DNA from: Oceanisphaera profunda
GTDB taxonomy: Bacteria > Pseudomonadota > Gammaproteobacteria > Enterobacterales > Aeromonadaceae
DNA length: 64,000 bases
NCBI RefSeq assembly: GCF_002157895.1
Contig: NZ_CP021377.1
Coordinates: forward strand, 868,001 to 932,000
Reading direction: 5' to 3'
Part shown: positions 1 to 9,428 of the stretch, piece by piece
How positions within the stretch are numbered: position 1 is the first letter of the stretch
Layout: every line of letters starts with the position of its first letter
Program-made: the position numbers and the translations under genes
Notes under the pieces: generated by a model
What the model was told of the DNA's origin: nothing
Seen by the model: only the letters and a program-made list of their open reading frames with translations
The model's database searches: none

Positions 1-555
1 ACGCAACTGCCATTGCTGGACGCCAGTACTGGAGTCGAGGGCAATTAAGTTGCCAGCGCTGGTGTGCACTACCACTTTGCCATCGTCCACGGCTGGTGCG
101 GCTAATACTTCACCTGCTACCGTTTGTGTCCAGAGCAAGTCGCCGTCTGCTTGGCTTACGGCATACACCAAGCCATTTTCTGAGCCAAAGTAGAGATTGC
201 CATAGGCGGCTACTAAGCCACCGGCAATGCGCGGGCTACGCTGTTGTTCGTTAACGGCGAGCTTATCGAGTCGCAACTGCCATTGGCGTTTGCCTGTTTC
301 TTTATCATAAGCGGCCAGCATCCCATCACGGGAAGCAGCAAACACACGATCACCTTCAACCACAGGTTTAAGCTGTGAATAATACTCACCCACACCGTTA
401 CCGATAGAGGTAGACCAGCGGGCCTTGGTGTTTAGGGTATTACCCACCTCCGGCAAGGGGCTAGCCGGCGCGAGATCAGGCGTGCTTGAGCAAGCCGCTA
501 TGCTTAAGCCCAACAGGGCTGGCAGCAGCAAGTTTAAGGATTTGCGTACACTCAT
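1..555 (-). CDS. bamB: BamB, outer-membrane assembly lipoprotein (N-terminal 185 codons; 3' end outside window)
   Basis: BamB is the beta-propeller lipoprotein of the BAM complex and helps BamA insert beta-barrel proteins into the outer membrane. The visible part has a lipoprotein signal with lipobox Cys at residue 22 (LSIAAC), then PQQ/propeller-type blades with repeated DGxxxAxDxxTGxxxW segments. The start ATG (555-553) overlaps the yfgM stop in an ATGA arrangement, so it is translationally coupled and last in the visible run hisS-yfgM-bamB. The gene runs off the left edge, so only about half of a usual ~390-residue protein is seen. Confidence 0.93.
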   Translation of the reverse strand, partial: MSVRKSLNLLLPALLGLSIAACSSTPDLAPASPLPEVGNTLNTKARWSTSIGNGVGEYYSQLKPVVEGDRVFAASRDGMLAAYDKETGKRQWQLRLDKLAVNEQQRSPRIAGGLVAAYGNLYFGSENGLVYAVSQADGDLLWTQTVAGEVLAAPAVDDGKVVVHTSAGNLIALDSSTGVQQWQLR

Positions 556-1208
556 ACTTTATCGCTCTCTGCAGGAGTAGCAGCAGGATTGACCGCCAAG
601 TTGTCCAATTTCAGCTTCAGTGCCGGATTATTATTTAAACCGCCCGCTTCTTCCGCGGCTTGGTAAGCCTTATAAGCCTCATCCGTATTGCCTTGGGCTG
701 AGTACAGATCACCTTGAATTTCACTGCGCTGGGCACTGAAGGCGTCTTGCTTAACACCATTAAGCTGGGCTTGTGCTTCGTCAGCCTTGTCTTGGGCTAA
801 TAGCACTCGCGCTAAACGTAGGCGTATGGTCTCGCTAATGGCCGCATCTTTCGTGTTAGCCAAAGCAAATTCCAACTGTTGCTGTGCCAGCGGCAGCTGA
901 TTAGCTTTTACGGCTTCGCCTGCCAGCAATAAAGCGGCCAGCTCACCGTAATTGTTGCCTTGGTTTTGTTCAACAAACGCCGCCACCTCAGTAAAGGCAT
1001 CGGGCCCTTGGGTGGCTAGCTGAGTGCTGACATTGGCAAAGTTATCGGCACCGGCAGCGCGCGTTTCAACTTGATGCTCTTGATAATAACGCCAGCCAAA
1101 TAAACCGCCTAAGCCCACCACGGCACCCAAAATAATGGACTTACCGTATTCTGCCCACCAACGCTTGAGGGTTTCTAGTTGCTGTTCTTCCGTGCTATTA
1201 AAATCCAC
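552..1208 (-). CDS. yfgM: YfgM, membrane-anchored TPR-like periplasmic chaperone partner of SecYEG
   Basis: This 218-residue protein has a short cytosolic N-terminus, one membrane segment at about residues 24-41, and an Ala/Gln/Leu-rich helical periplasmic domain of the TPR_21/YfgM type. The family is known to bind the Sec translocon with PpiD and pass secreted proteins to periplasmic chaperones. It sits directly downstream of hisS with no gap and overlaps bamB by 4 nt, the order seen in Escherichia coli. Length matches the family (about 206 residues in E. coli). Confidence 0.92.
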   Translation of the reverse strand: MDFNSTEEQQLETLKRWWAEYGKSIILGAVVGLGGLFGWRYYQEHQVETRAAGADNFANVSTQLATQGPDAFTEVAAFVEQNQGNNYGELAALLLAGEAVKANQLPLAQQQLEFALANTKDAAISETIRLRLARVLLAQDKADEAQAQLNGVKQDAFSAQRSEIQGDLYSAQGNTDEAYKAYQAAEEAGGLNNNPALKLKLDNLAVNPAATPAESDKV

Positions 1209-2495
1209 TTAGATCACCTTTTTCAGCTGTGCGATAACTTCATCCAGCGCCAAGGTTTGTTGTTCACCTTGACCGCGTAAATATTTAACTGTGACTTCAG
1301 AGCGGGCAATTTCATCTTCACCCAAGATCAAGGCAATACCGGCGCCACTCTTGTCGGCACGTTTTAATTGCTTTTTAAAGTTACCGCCGCCGCAATGGCT
1401 GAGCACTTTAAGTTCGGGTAATTGGTCGCGCAATTGCTCGGCCAGTGCAAAACCCGCCGTTTGAGTGCTGTCACCCATAATGGCGATATAAATATCAGCT
1501 AAGGCAGGCTCGCTCGCAGCTGAATTAAGAGTTTCGAGCAACAAGACTAAACGCTCCATGCCCATGGCAAAGCCTACCGCAGGGGTGGCTTGGCCGCCTA
1601 ACTGCTCGACTAAACCGTCGTAACGGCCGCCACCACATACTGTGCCTTGGGCGCCTAAGCTCGTCGTTACCCACTCAAATACCGTGAGATTGTAATAATC
1701 AAGGCCACGTACCAAGCGCGGATTAATCTCAAACTCAATACCGGCGGCGGTGAGTAACGCCGTTAAGCCAGTAAAGTGGGCTTGAGTTGCTTCGCCAAAG
1801 TAATCGCTAAGTACGGGTGCGTCATGCAACAGCGCTTGTACGTCTGGGTTTTTACTGTCCAGTACGCGCAGCGGATTAGTGTGCAAGCGGCGCTGGCTGT
1901 CTTCATCGAGCTGGTCAAAAAACTGCTCTAGGTAAGCCACCAAGGCTTGGCGATATTCAGCCCGCTCACTCGGTTGGCCAAGGCTATTGAGCTGCAGCAC
2001 TAAATGCTCGCTCACGCCTAATTGCTTCCACAGACGCGCGGTAAGCATGATCAATTCTGCATCTATGTCTGGGCCATGCAGGCCAAACACTTCCACACCA
2101 AATTGATGGAATTGACGATAACGGCCTTTTTGCGGACGCTCATAGCGAAACATAGGACCCATGTACCACATGCGCCGCTCTTGGTTATACAGCAAACCAT
2201 GCTCAATGCCGGCACGCACGCAACCTGCGGTACCTTCCGGACGCAGAGTCATGCTCTCGCCATTGCGATCGTCAAAGGTATACATTTCTTTTTCGACCAC
2301 ATCGGTCACTTCACCGATGGCACGACGAAACAAGCCTGTGGTTTCCATGATCGGCATGCGCACTTCGGCATAACCATAGCTGCTCATTAACTGACGCAAG
2401 GCAGACTCAGCCGCTTGCCAGGTCGGTGTTTGCTCCGGCAGACAATCGTTCATGCCGCGAATTGCTTGAATTTTTTTTGCCACAACTTTTGCCAC
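1209..2495 (-). CDS. hisS: Histidyl-tRNA synthetase
   Basis: Class II aminoacyl-tRNA synthetase that charges tRNA-His. The RGMNDCLP start block, motif 2 ([16 protein letters not shown]), the histidine-specific RGLDYY block near residue 260 and a C-terminal anticodon-binding domain are all visible. An open frame upstream would begin at 2546, but it is not family-like. Two GTG codons lie in a 12-bp tandem duplication (GTTGTGGCAAAA twice). GTG at 2495 has AGAGA 7 nt upstream and is preferred. GTG at 2483 would give exactly the 424 residues of E. coli HisRS but has no ribosome site. It is first of the hisS-yfgM-bamB run. Confidence 0.95.
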   Translation of the reverse strand: MAKVVAKKIQAIRGMNDCLPEQTPTWQAAESALRQLMSSYGYAEVRMPIMETTGLFRRAIGEVTDVVEKEMYTFDDRNGESMTLRPEGTAGCVRAGIEHGLLYNQERRMWYMGPMFRYERPQKGRYRQFHQFGVEVFGLHGPDIDAELIMLTARLWKQLGVSEHLVLQLNSLGQPSERAEYRQALVAYLEQFFDQLDEDSQRRLHTNPLRVLDSKNPDVQALLHDAPVLSDYFGEATQAHFTGLTALLTAAGIEFEINPRLVRGLDYYNLTVFEWVTTSLGAQGTVCGGGRYDGLVEQLGGQATPAVGFAMGMERLVLLLETLNSAASEPALADIYIAIMGDSTQTAGFALAEQLRDQLPELKVLSHCGGGNFKKQLKRADKSGAGIALILGEDEIARSEVTVKYLRGQGEQQTLALDEVIAQLKKVI

Positions 2496-2603
2496 AACAG
2501 TATCTCTATTAATTAAAACCCAGCCCTGACGGGCGAATGAATGCACTCAGTCACATCAACCTTTGGAACAACCCAAGATTTTAGCTGACGATTATTGGTG
2601 GTT

Positions 2604-3722
2604 TTACTTTTGCTGCTTGATGGTTATGCGCGAGCTCGGATCCATCATGGCCGCTTTGGCGCGAATACGCGCTTCTAGTGTATCTACTAAGCTGCGATTA
2701 TCTAGCCGGCCCACGCGCTCGCCGCCTTCATAGAGGGCGCTCTTACGTTGGGCACCCGCTAAGCCTAAATCGGAAATTAACGCCTCACCCGGACCATTGA
2801 CCACACAGCCAATAATAGACACATCCATTGGCAGTACTAAATCTTCCAGTCGTTGTTCGAGCTCGTTAACTGTGCTTATCACATCAAACTCTTGACGAGA
2901 ACAAGACGGACAAGCAATAAAGTTAATGCCGCGCGAACGAATGCGCAGGGATTTGAGAATATCAAAACCCACTTTAATTTCTTCTACCGGATCTGCGGCC
3001 AAGGACACCCGCAAGGTATCGCCGATGCCATCGGCTAACAACATGCCCAGACCAATAGCAGACTTAACGGCGCCAGCACGAAAGCCGCCGGCTTCGGTTA
3101 TACCTAAATGCAGCGGCTGTTCAATTTGGCGCGCCAGTTCACGATAAGCGCCCACGGCTAAGAACACATCTGAGGCTTTTACGCTGACTTTAAATTGGTC
3201 GAAGTTCAATCGGTCTAAGATGTCTACGTGGCGCATCGCCGACTCAACCAAGGCGGCGGAATTGGGCTCGCCGTATTTCTCTTGGATGTCTTTTTCTAAT
3301 GAACCGCCGTTAACGCCGATACGAATGGGAATACCTTTATCGCGGGCGCAATCGACCACGGCACGGATCCTCTTTTCATTACCAATATTACCAGGGTTAA
3401 TACGCAGGCAATCGGCGCCATATTCGGCCACTTGCAGCGCGATGCGATAATCAAAATGGATATCGGCGATCAGCGGCATTGTGGTACCGGCGCGGATCAA
3501 TTTGAACGCTTCGGCGGCTTCCATGGTCGGCACAGAGATACGCACTATATCGGCGCCGACTTTTTCTACGGCGCGAATTTGGGCAAGCGTTGCCTCAACA
3601 TCCGTGGTCAGGGTATTGGTCATGGTCTGTACGGTAATGGGAGCATCTCCCCCGACCAATACCGAGCCGACGCGAATTTGCTTGGAGAGGCGACGTTTGA
3701 TGGGAGTTTCAGGTAAGGACAT
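2604..3722 (-). CDS. ispG: 4-hydroxy-3-methylbut-2-enyl diphosphate synthase (flavodoxin)
   Basis: IspG (GcpE) converts MEcPP to HMBPP in the non-mevalonate isoprenoid pathway using a [4Fe-4S] cluster. The protein is 372 residues, the same as E. coli. Cluster cysteines are at 271 and 274 (CPSC) and 306 (GCVVNGPGE), with the fourth ligand Glu at 313. It lies between rodZ (14-bp gap) and hisS (108-bp gap), the usual enterobacterial and Aeromonas order. As an Fe-S enzyme it depends on the isc operon found 5 kb away. Confidence 0.97.
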   Translation of the reverse strand: MSLPETPIKRRLSKQIRVGSVLVGGDAPITVQTMTNTLTTDVEATLAQIRAVEKVGADIVRISVPTMEAAEAFKLIRAGTTMPLIADIHFDYRIALQVAEYGADCLRINPGNIGNEKRIRAVVDCARDKGIPIRIGVNGGSLEKDIQEKYGEPNSAALVESAMRHVDILDRLNFDQFKVSVKASDVFLAVGAYRELARQIEQPLHLGITEAGGFRAGAVKSAIGLGMLLADGIGDTLRVSLAADPVEEIKVGFDILKSLRIRSRGINFIACPSCSRQEFDVISTVNELEQRLEDLVLPMDVSIIGCVVNGPGEALISDLGLAGAQRKSALYEGGERVGRLDNRSLVDTLEARIRAKAAMMDPSSRITIKQQK

Positions 3723-3736
3723 GATGTACTCTCAGA

Positions 3737-4741
3737 TCAAGATTGCGGTACTGTCAGTCGGGCAGACCGACCGGCACGAAACGAAGATAAGTCGACGGCT
3801 TTGCCTAAGTACTCGGCACGCACCGCAGTGGGTACGCCCAAAATCAACTTAAAGGGCGGCTCGCCTTCCAGTGCTAATGACTGCTGAGCTTTTTTGACGC
3901 CTTCACTGAGTACTTTACCTTGGCTGTCGGTAATTTTAATCCAGCAATCATCACTGAAGCTCAAGGTCAGTAAGCGGGCATTAGTGCTGACTGCCGGCTC
4001 ATTGCTTGTCGAGTTATCAATAGTGGGGTTCTCAGCATCAGTGCCATCAGTGTCAGTGCTCTCAGCACCAGCAACCGTATTAGCAACAACCGAATCATCG
4101 ACCAAGGCGCTATCAACAGCTGCATCGGTGGCTGTGGCATCAGTCGTAGCCCCCTCAACAGCAGAAGCAGCGGCAGGTTCTACGGCCGTGGCGTCTGTTC
4201 CGACATTTAAAGGTAACAAACCCTCATTTGACGTCGTGACGGGCGCAGCTAAGCCAGTGTCTGTTTGAGCCGCGTTGTTTTCAGACTCAAGATGGCGAGC
4301 GGGTTGACCGGCTCCCTCATGCCACCACCAATACACGAGTGAAGTCAGCAGGCCTAAAAACACCAGCCAGCTAATGCGTTTTAACCATTTATCACTGGCT
4401 TGTTGGCGCGTTTTTTTAGAAAAGCTTTTCATCGGCTCGACAGCTTTAAATTGCTCATGGCTCATGCTGTCAAACGCGGCCAACGCCTGAGCTTCAGGTA
4501 CGCCCACTACTTTAGCGTAAGCTTTAACGTAACCGCGTAAAAACGTCAGTGCCACACCGGCCTTGTAATGATCACTGTCAATTGACTCGATCACGGCCAA
4601 GCGCAGATTTAATCTGCGGGCTACTTCCGCTTGGGTCCAGCCTTTGGCTTCACGGGCTTGTTGAAGTGTTTCACCTGGACCTGGGCCTGCACTTACTTTT
4701 GCTTCAGCTTGTGGCTGAGAGTCTGTTTCATTTATAGTCAT
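3737..4741 (-). CDS. rodZ: RodZ, cytoskeletal cell-shape protein
   Basis: RodZ links MreB filaments to the inner membrane and keeps rod shape. Domain order: cytosolic Xre-type helix-turn-helix at about 25-85, a basic stretch with SKKTRQQ at about 108-115, one membrane helix at about 123-140, a long Ala/Thr/Asp-rich linker of low complexity to about 250, and the C-terminal DUF4115 periplasmic domain. It has 334 residues against 337 in E. coli. The linker explains several spurious open frames on both strands here. It is followed 14 bp later by ispG. Confidence 0.95.
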   Translation of the reverse strand: MTINETDSQPQAEAKVSAGPGPGETLQQAREAKGWTQAEVARRLNLRLAVIESIDSDHYKAGVALTFLRGYVKAYAKVVGVPEAQALAAFDSMSHEQFKAVEPMKSFSKKTRQQASDKWLKRISWLVFLGLLTSLVYWWWHEGAGQPARHLESENNAAQTDTGLAAPVTTSNEGLLPLNVGTDATAVEPAAASAVEGATTDATATDAAVDSALVDDSVVANTVAGAESTDTDGTDAENPTIDNSTSNEPAVSTNARLLTLSFSDDCWIKITDSQGKVLSEGVKKAQQSLALEGEPPFKLILGVPTAVRAEYLGKAVDLSSFRAGRSARLTVPQS

Positions 4742-5125
4742 TTGATAACAATCGCCTAGCCTGTTCTGAGTCTGGAAATAACCACCCTCGGCGGCGCTTT
4801 AGGTTTGCTTAAACCCATTGCGCCACTGAGGCGGACTGCTAACCATAAACTGTGGGCTGGGGGCCTGTTGCTCGAACATGCCAATTCGTGCATGGGAACA
4901 AGCGACCAGCGCAACCAAATTCAATATTATTCTTTACTGTCACTGCGTCACGTTATGCCGATTAAATTGCTCGCCGCCCTACTCATTTCAATAGGGTAAA
5001 ACGGCGTTACTTTAGCATAATAAGACCCGAATGCAGACTTCTGGGCCTTACCGCTTGCTAAGCTTGACCACGGATATGCAAAATCGTTCCTAACATCCGA
5101 CATAATGGCCGCGAAATAATGGCAG
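4742..5125. other. Gene-free stretch between rlmN and rodZ
   Basis: This 384-bp stretch has no open frame with recognisable protein features. In many gammaproteobacteria this slot holds pilF/pilW, the TPR lipoprotein for type IV pilus secretin assembly. Here it is absent, and nothing resembling a decayed TPR lipoprotein could be read. It probably carries the rodZ promoter. Confidence 0.6.
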
Positions 5126-6244
5126 TTAAAGCATTGTGACGGATATAGTTTCTTGCTGCAGCTGTTTTTTCTGGGTACGTTTAGTGCGATCAATCACGTC
5201 ACCCACTAACTGGCCACAAGCCGCATCTATATCGTCGCCGCGGGTTTTACGAATGGTCACTGTATTACCGTATTGCATCAGCACTTTATTGAAGCGATCG
5301 ATACGGCTATTACTTGGCCTTTCATAATCATTGTCTGGGAAGGGATTAAAGGGGATCAGGTTGATCTTGCAAGGTAAGTCTTTTAATAACTCAGCCAGTT
5401 CATGGGCATGTTGCATATCATCATTGACGTGATCCAACAGCACATACTCTATGGTCACCTTGCCTTGGTTAGCCGTAGACTTGCTGATGTAATTACGGAT
5501 ACTGGCAATCAGAGTGGCGATATTGTACTTGTCATTGATCGGCATGATTTGTGAGCGCAATTTATCATTGGGCGCATGCAAAGACACCGCCAAAGCCACA
5601 TCTATCATATCGGCCATTTTATCGAGTGCTGGCACTACGCCTGAAGTCGATAAGGTGACGCGGCGCTTAGACAGACCAAAACCATAGTCCTCTAGCATCA
5701 AGCTCATGGCGGGCACTACGTTATTGAGGTTAAGCAGCGGCTCACCCATGCCCATCATCACCACGTTGGTAATGGGCTTGCGGCCGGTGTCGCGGATAAA
5801 ACCCACGCGACTGGCGGCGCGCCACACTTGGCCGATAATTTCCGACACTTTCAGGTTACGGTTAAAACCTTGTTGCGCGGTGGAGCAAAATTTGCAATCC
5901 AGCGCACAACCCACCTGAGAAGACACACACAAAGTAGCGCGGTCGCCGTCTGGGATATACACGGTTTCGACTTCTTGGTCGCCGACCATCATGGCCCATT
6001 TAATGGTGCCATCTTCAGAGATTTTTTCGACGCTAATTTCAGGAGCGCGGATCTCGGCTTTTTCTTGTAACTTAGCGCGCAACACCTTGTTGATGTTGGT
6101 CATCTGCTCAAAATCGTCACAACCGAAGTGATAGATCCATTTCATCACTTGATCGGCTCGAAATGGCTTCTCGCCTAGTTCTTCAAAGAACGCACGTACG
6201 CCATCACGATCCAGATCCAGCAGGTTTATTTTTTTTGCACTCAT
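5126..6244 (-). CDS. rlmN: Dual-specificity 23S rRNA/tRNA adenine-C2 methyltransferase RlmN
   Basis: Radical-SAM enzyme that methylates A2503 of 23S rRNA and A37 of some tRNAs. The Cx3Cx2C cluster motif is at Cys113, Cys117 and Cys120 (CALDCKFC). The GEPLLN block and the C-terminal methyl-carrier Cys (AACGQLVG) are present. The 372 residues are close to E. coli (384). It is upstream of rodZ on the same strand, the conserved neighbourhood. Confidence 0.97.
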   Translation of the reverse strand: MSAKKINLLDLDRDGVRAFFEELGEKPFRADQVMKWIYHFGCDDFEQMTNINKVLRAKLQEKAEIRAPEISVEKISEDGTIKWAMMVGDQEVETVYIPDGDRATLCVSSQVGCALDCKFCSTAQQGFNRNLKVSEIIGQVWRAASRVGFIRDTGRKPITNVVMMGMGEPLLNLNNVVPAMSLMLEDYGFGLSKRRVTLSTSGVVPALDKMADMIDVALAVSLHAPNDKLRSQIMPINDKYNIATLIASIRNYISKSTANQGKVTIEYVLLDHVNDDMQHAHELAELLKDLPCKINLIPFNPFPDNDYERPSNSRIDRFNKVLMQYGNTVTIRKTRGDDIDAACGQLVGDVIDRTKRTQKKQLQQETISVTML

Positions 6245-6399
6245 TCGGTTGCCTCTTGCTTTTTGAACAGAGCGTTAGGGCGCAAAATTGTACAGAAATT
6301 AACGCCATCTTGCCAGCAGTACCGCACCCCGTGCACTTCCCCTTAAAGCCACGTTTTGTCGATAATTAAGCACAGAAATCGAGCTGAAAGTTAAGCACT

Positions 6400-6425
6400 A
6401 AAAAGCCGACCTCAGCCGGCTTTTT
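6400..6425 (-). terminator. Intrinsic terminator after the nucleobase permease gene
   Basis: Hairpin AAAAAGCCG...CGGCTTTTT with an 8-nt loop. A and T runs flank both sides, so it could act in both directions. It lies 27 bp past the permease stop and upstream of rlmN. Confidence 0.8.
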
Positions 6426-6451
6426 AACCCCACCACTTCCTAAGTTGCTGA

Positions 6452-7978
6452 TTAATGGTCAATGTTAGTTTTAGGGCCTGTGCTCTGTTTTGGCGCCAAT
6501 GGTAGGCTCTCGTCGCATTCCTCTGATACGCAAACTTCATTTCCTTCCAAATCAAACAATTTACCGGTGGTGAAGTAATCCCCTTCCGACAAATGTTTCA
6601 GTGCTTCGGGGCGAATGGTGCGCTCAGTACCGGCGGCAAACACCGACTGCTGATCCGAGTTGCCTAAGGTCATGTGGTTAAATAACAAGTTCAACAAGAT
6701 AGCCATAATCGCGGTAGAGCTAATACCGGAGTGAAAAATAGTGGCAAACCAATCCGGAAAGGCGTGATAAAAGCTGGGGGCGGCTATCGGCAACATGCCA
6801 AAGCCAATGGAGGTGGCCACTATAATGAGGTTCATGTTGTTATGATAATTCACCTTAGCGAGGGTACGAATACCACTGGCCGCAACCGTGCCAAACAATA
6901 CAATACCGGCACCACCTAACACAGCAGTCGGCACCGTCGCCACCACACGGCCCATAATGGGCAACAGCCCTAAGGTCACTAAAATAAGACCGGCAAACGA
7001 CACCACAAATCGGCTCTTAACCCCGGTTACCGCCACCAAGCCGACGTTTTGGGCAAAGGCGCTTTGGGTAAATGAGCCAAATAAGGGCGCTATAGCACTG
7101 GAGATCATGTCGGCACGCAAGCCATCACCTAAGCGACGGGCGTCAACTTTAGTGTCGATAATGTCCCCTACCGCCAGAATATCCGCGGAGGTTTCTACCA
7201 AAATCACCAGCACCACGATAAACATCGACACAATAGCGGCAATCTCAAAGGTAGGCGCACCAAAATAAAAGGGTGCCGGAAAGGCAAAAATGGGGCCTTC
7301 CAAAACCTTGGCAAAGCTCACCAGCCCTAGTCCCCAAGCTGCCGCCGTGCCTAAAACCATAGCCAGCAAGATAGACAAGCGGCTGATGGCTGCATTACCT
7401 AATTTACTTAATAACAACACTAAGCCCAGCGTTAGTGCCGCAAGCCCGATATTGGTCATGCTACCAAAATCGGGGGCCTTGCTATTACCGCCCATGGCCC
7501 AGCGCGCCGCTACCGGCATCAGCGTTAAACCAATGATAGTAATCACAGATCCTGTAACTAAGGGCGGAAAGAATTTGATGATATTAGAGAAAATGGGCGT
7601 GATCACAAAGCCGATAATAGAAGCTGCAATCACGGCCCCAAACACCGAGGGCAACCCGCCACCGGAGGTCACTATGGCCACCACAGTGGCCACACTGGCA
7701 AAAGATACCCCTTGTACCAGCGGTAGCTGACAGCCAAAGAAGGGGATACCTATGGTTTGCAACAAGGTGGCTAAACCGCCAATAAACAGTGAGGCCGCAA
7801 TCAGCATGCCTATTTCTGCGGGGTTTAAGCCGGCGGCTTGGCCAACAATAAGCGGCACTGCAATAATACCGCCATACATAGTAAGTACGTGTTGAAAGCC
7901 GTATGCGATATTAGCCGCTATCCCAAGATTTTCATCTTCAGGGCGAAGCGCTTTTTGCTTAACCGATGATATTGTCAT
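6452..7978 (-). CDS. Nucleobase:cation symporter-2 family permease (uracil/xanthine type)
   Basis: A 508-residue polytopic inner-membrane protein of the NAT/NCS2 family, which imports uracil, xanthine or uric acid with protons. The family QN signature is visible as QNVGLVAVTGVKSR, and the QLPLVQGVSFA block of the first half is clear. The GVKSR form is nearer to xanthine/urate carriers (XanQ/XanP/UacT class) than to UraA, so purine substrates are more likely. The ATG at 7978 has GGGAG 6 nt upstream. It stands alone between two terminators. No purine riboswitch was recognised in its leader. Confidence 0.85.
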   Translation of the reverse strand: MTISSVKQKALRPEDENLGIAANIAYGFQHVLTMYGGIIAVPLIVGQAAGLNPAEIGMLIAASLFIGGLATLLQTIGIPFFGCQLPLVQGVSFASVATVVAIVTSGGGLPSVFGAVIAASIIGFVITPIFSNIIKFFPPLVTGSVITIIGLTLMPVAARWAMGGNSKAPDFGSMTNIGLAALTLGLVLLLSKLGNAAISRLSILLAMVLGTAAAWGLGLVSFAKVLEGPIFAFPAPFYFGAPTFEIAAIVSMFIVVLVILVETSADILAVGDIIDTKVDARRLGDGLRADMISSAIAPLFGSFTQSAFAQNVGLVAVTGVKSRFVVSFAGLILVTLGLLPIMGRVVATVPTAVLGGAGIVLFGTVAASGIRTLAKVNYHNNMNLIIVATSIGFGMLPIAAPSFYHAFPDWFATIFHSGISSTAIMAILLNLLFNHMTLGNSDQQSVFAAGTERTIRPEALKHLSEGDYFTTGKLFDLEGNEVCVSEECDESLPLAPKQSTGPKTNIDH

Positions 7979-8146
7979 TATTTGCTCCCTGCATCTGAGT
8001 CAACGGACACCTTGTCGTGCTGTACGTTATAAGCCTAAAAAATAGCCATCAGTGCCGTTAAGATTAGTTGAGACTCACAAAGAAAAGGGAGTTTTACGCA
8101 GACTTAATTAATAATTTTCACACCCTAGCCGCAAATACTGGGCACA

Positions 8147-8170
8147 AAAAAAGGAGCCGAGGCTCCTTTT
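8147..8170 (-). terminator. ndk terminator
   Basis: Stem AAAAGGAGCC / GGCTCCTTTT with a GA loop (8149-8170), with a T run on the minus strand, 33 bp past the ndk stop. Confidence 0.88.
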
Positions 8171-8202
8171 ATCTATCTGCTTATTTAAAAGCTAAATAGT
8201 GA

Positions 8203-8634
8203 TTAACGCGTGCGTGGGCACAACTCAGCATCGCTGAAGAAGTACGCGATTTCACGGGCAGCAGAAGCAGGAGCATCTGAACCGTGAACGGCGTTTTCGT
8301 CAATGCTGTCTGCGTAGTCGGCGCGTAAAGTACCGGCCAAAGCGTCAGCTGGGTTAGTAGCACCCATGATTTCACGATGACGCAGAACGGCGTTTTCGCC
8401 TTCCAACACTTGAACCATAACAGGACCTGAAGTCATGAAATCAACCAGTGCTTTAAAGAAAGGACGCTCGCTGTGCTCAGCGTAGAAACCTTCTGCTTTA
8501 GCGTTATCCAGGTGAACCATTTTTGCAGCTACGATCTTCAGACCAGCAGCTTCAAAGCGCTGGTAGATAGCGCCAACTAAGTTTTTTGCTACTGCATCAG
8601 GCTTGATGATAGAAAAAGTGCGTTCGATAGCCAT
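8203..8634 (-). CDS. ndk: Nucleoside diphosphate kinase
   Basis: Ndk balances NTP and dNTP pools by phosphate transfer through a phosphohistidine. The 143-residue protein has the catalytic His at 117 in NAVHGSDAP, plus the N-terminal [12 protein letters not shown] block. It lies just upstream of the nucleobase permease and downstream of the isc operon, with its own terminator, so it is a single-gene unit. Confidence 0.98.
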   Translation of the reverse strand: MAIERTFSIIKPDAVAKNLVGAIYQRFEAAGLKIVAAKMVHLDNAKAEGFYAEHSERPFFKALVDFMTSGPVMVQVLEGENAVLRHREIMGATNPADALAGTLRADYADSIDENAVHGSDAPASAAREIAYFFSDAELCPRTR

Positions 8635-8764
8635 GGTAATTCCTTAATAGATTAACCCAAGGGTTTAGGTATGAAAACGGCGCAATTATACGTAAAAGCC
8701 GCCTCAGTTAACACTGCTTAGCGCTAATTTAATTTTTACGCCTGTCGTTTACCTAAATTTTATC

Positions 8765-8797
8765 CTAAAAAAGCCACAGTTATAAAACTATGGCTTT
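8765..8797 (-). terminator. Terminator of the isc operon
   Basis: Stem AAAGCCACAGTT / AACTATGGCTTT (one mismatch) with an ATAA loop at 8770-8797, followed on the minus strand by six T. It lies about 80 bp after the iscX stop, beyond a heptad array. Confidence 0.82.
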
Positions 8798-8835
8798 AGA
8801 TGTTGGTTAAAGAACAAGCTTGAGCGTTTTTCCAC

Positions 8836-8863
8836 CTCACGCTTTACTCTTCACCCCTCACGG
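8836..8863 (-). repeat. Class A heptad array downstream of iscX
   Basis: Four 7-bp units on the plus strand: CTCACGC, TTTACTC, TTCACCC, CTCACGG. On the iscX sense strand these read as degenerate GTRARNN units with TGA or TAA in each. The array starts about 13 bp after the iscX stop. Confidence 0.75.
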
Positions 8864-8876
8864 CTAACAGTAGCCG

Positions 8877-9080
8877 TTAATCAAACTCGTCCATCCAAAT
8901 CATAATGATGGCTTCTAAAATATTTTCATTAGAGCGCTTAGGATCATCATCAAAACCGTCTAATTCACAAATCCACTGATGCAGATCCGTAAAACGCACG
9001 GTTTTAGGATCCGTATCCGGATAAGCTTCCAGCAGGTCTAGCGCTATCTCGCGACTATCAGTCCATTTAAGACTCATCAA
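8877..9080 (-). CDS. iscX: IscX, small acidic Fe-S assembly protein
   Basis: This 67-residue acidic protein has the [18 protein letters not shown] start and [17 protein letters not shown] core of the IscX/YfhJ family. IscX binds IscS and iron and tunes cluster assembly. It is the last gene of the isc operon, 7 bp after fdx, as in E. coli. Confidence 0.96.
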   Translation of the reverse strand: MMSLKWTDSREIALDLLEAYPDTDPKTVRFTDLHQWICELDGFDDDPKRSNENILEAIIMIWMDEFD

Positions 9081-9087
9081 TAAGCTC

Positions 9088-9426
9088 CTATTGGCTCTCA
9101 GACACCATGTTGACGGTGTACTTAGGGATTTCTACCACTAAGTCTTCGTCAATCATCCGCGTTTGGCAGCCCAACCGCGACTCCGGCTCTAGCCCCCAAG
9201 CTTTATCTAACATGTCATCTTCTAACTCAGTGCTTTCATCCAGCGAGTCAAAACCTTCGCGCACGATAATATGACAAGTGGTACACGCACAGACTTTTTC
9301 ACAGGCATGCTCAATGCCGATACCATTACGCAGAGCTGCATCTAATACCGACTCACCGGGCAAGGCTTCAACTTCGGCGCCCTCTGGGCACAGCTCCGGA
9401 TGAGGCAGAAATACAATCTTGGCCAT
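9088..9426 (-). CDS. fdx: Adrenodoxin-type [2Fe-2S] ferredoxin of the Isc system
   Basis: Electron donor for Fe-S cluster assembly, 112 residues. Cluster cysteines are at 42, 48, 51 ([11 protein letters not shown]) and about 87 (RLGCQT). The C-terminal DEDLVVEIP block matches Isc ferredoxins rather than plant-type ones. It lies 2 bp from hscA and 7 bp before iscX. Confidence 0.97.
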   Translation of the reverse strand: MAKIVFLPHPELCPEGAEVEALPGESVLDAALRNGIGIEHACEKVCACTTCHIIVREGFDSLDESTELEDDMLDKAWGLEPESRLGCQTRMIDEDLVVEIPKYTVNMVSESQ

Positions 9427-9428
9427 AG

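Noticed and set aside
3894-4268. 124-codon plus-strand frame inside rodZ
   Set aside because: It is a shadow of the low-complexity Ala/Thr/Asp linker of RodZ.
4948-5193. 81-codon minus-strand frame overlapping the rlmN 3' end
   Set aside because: It overlaps rlmN in another frame, has no family-like sequence and no ribosome site of note.
7979-8146. Purine riboswitch before the nucleobase permease gene
   Set aside because: The conserved junction sequence is missing in the leader on the minus strand.
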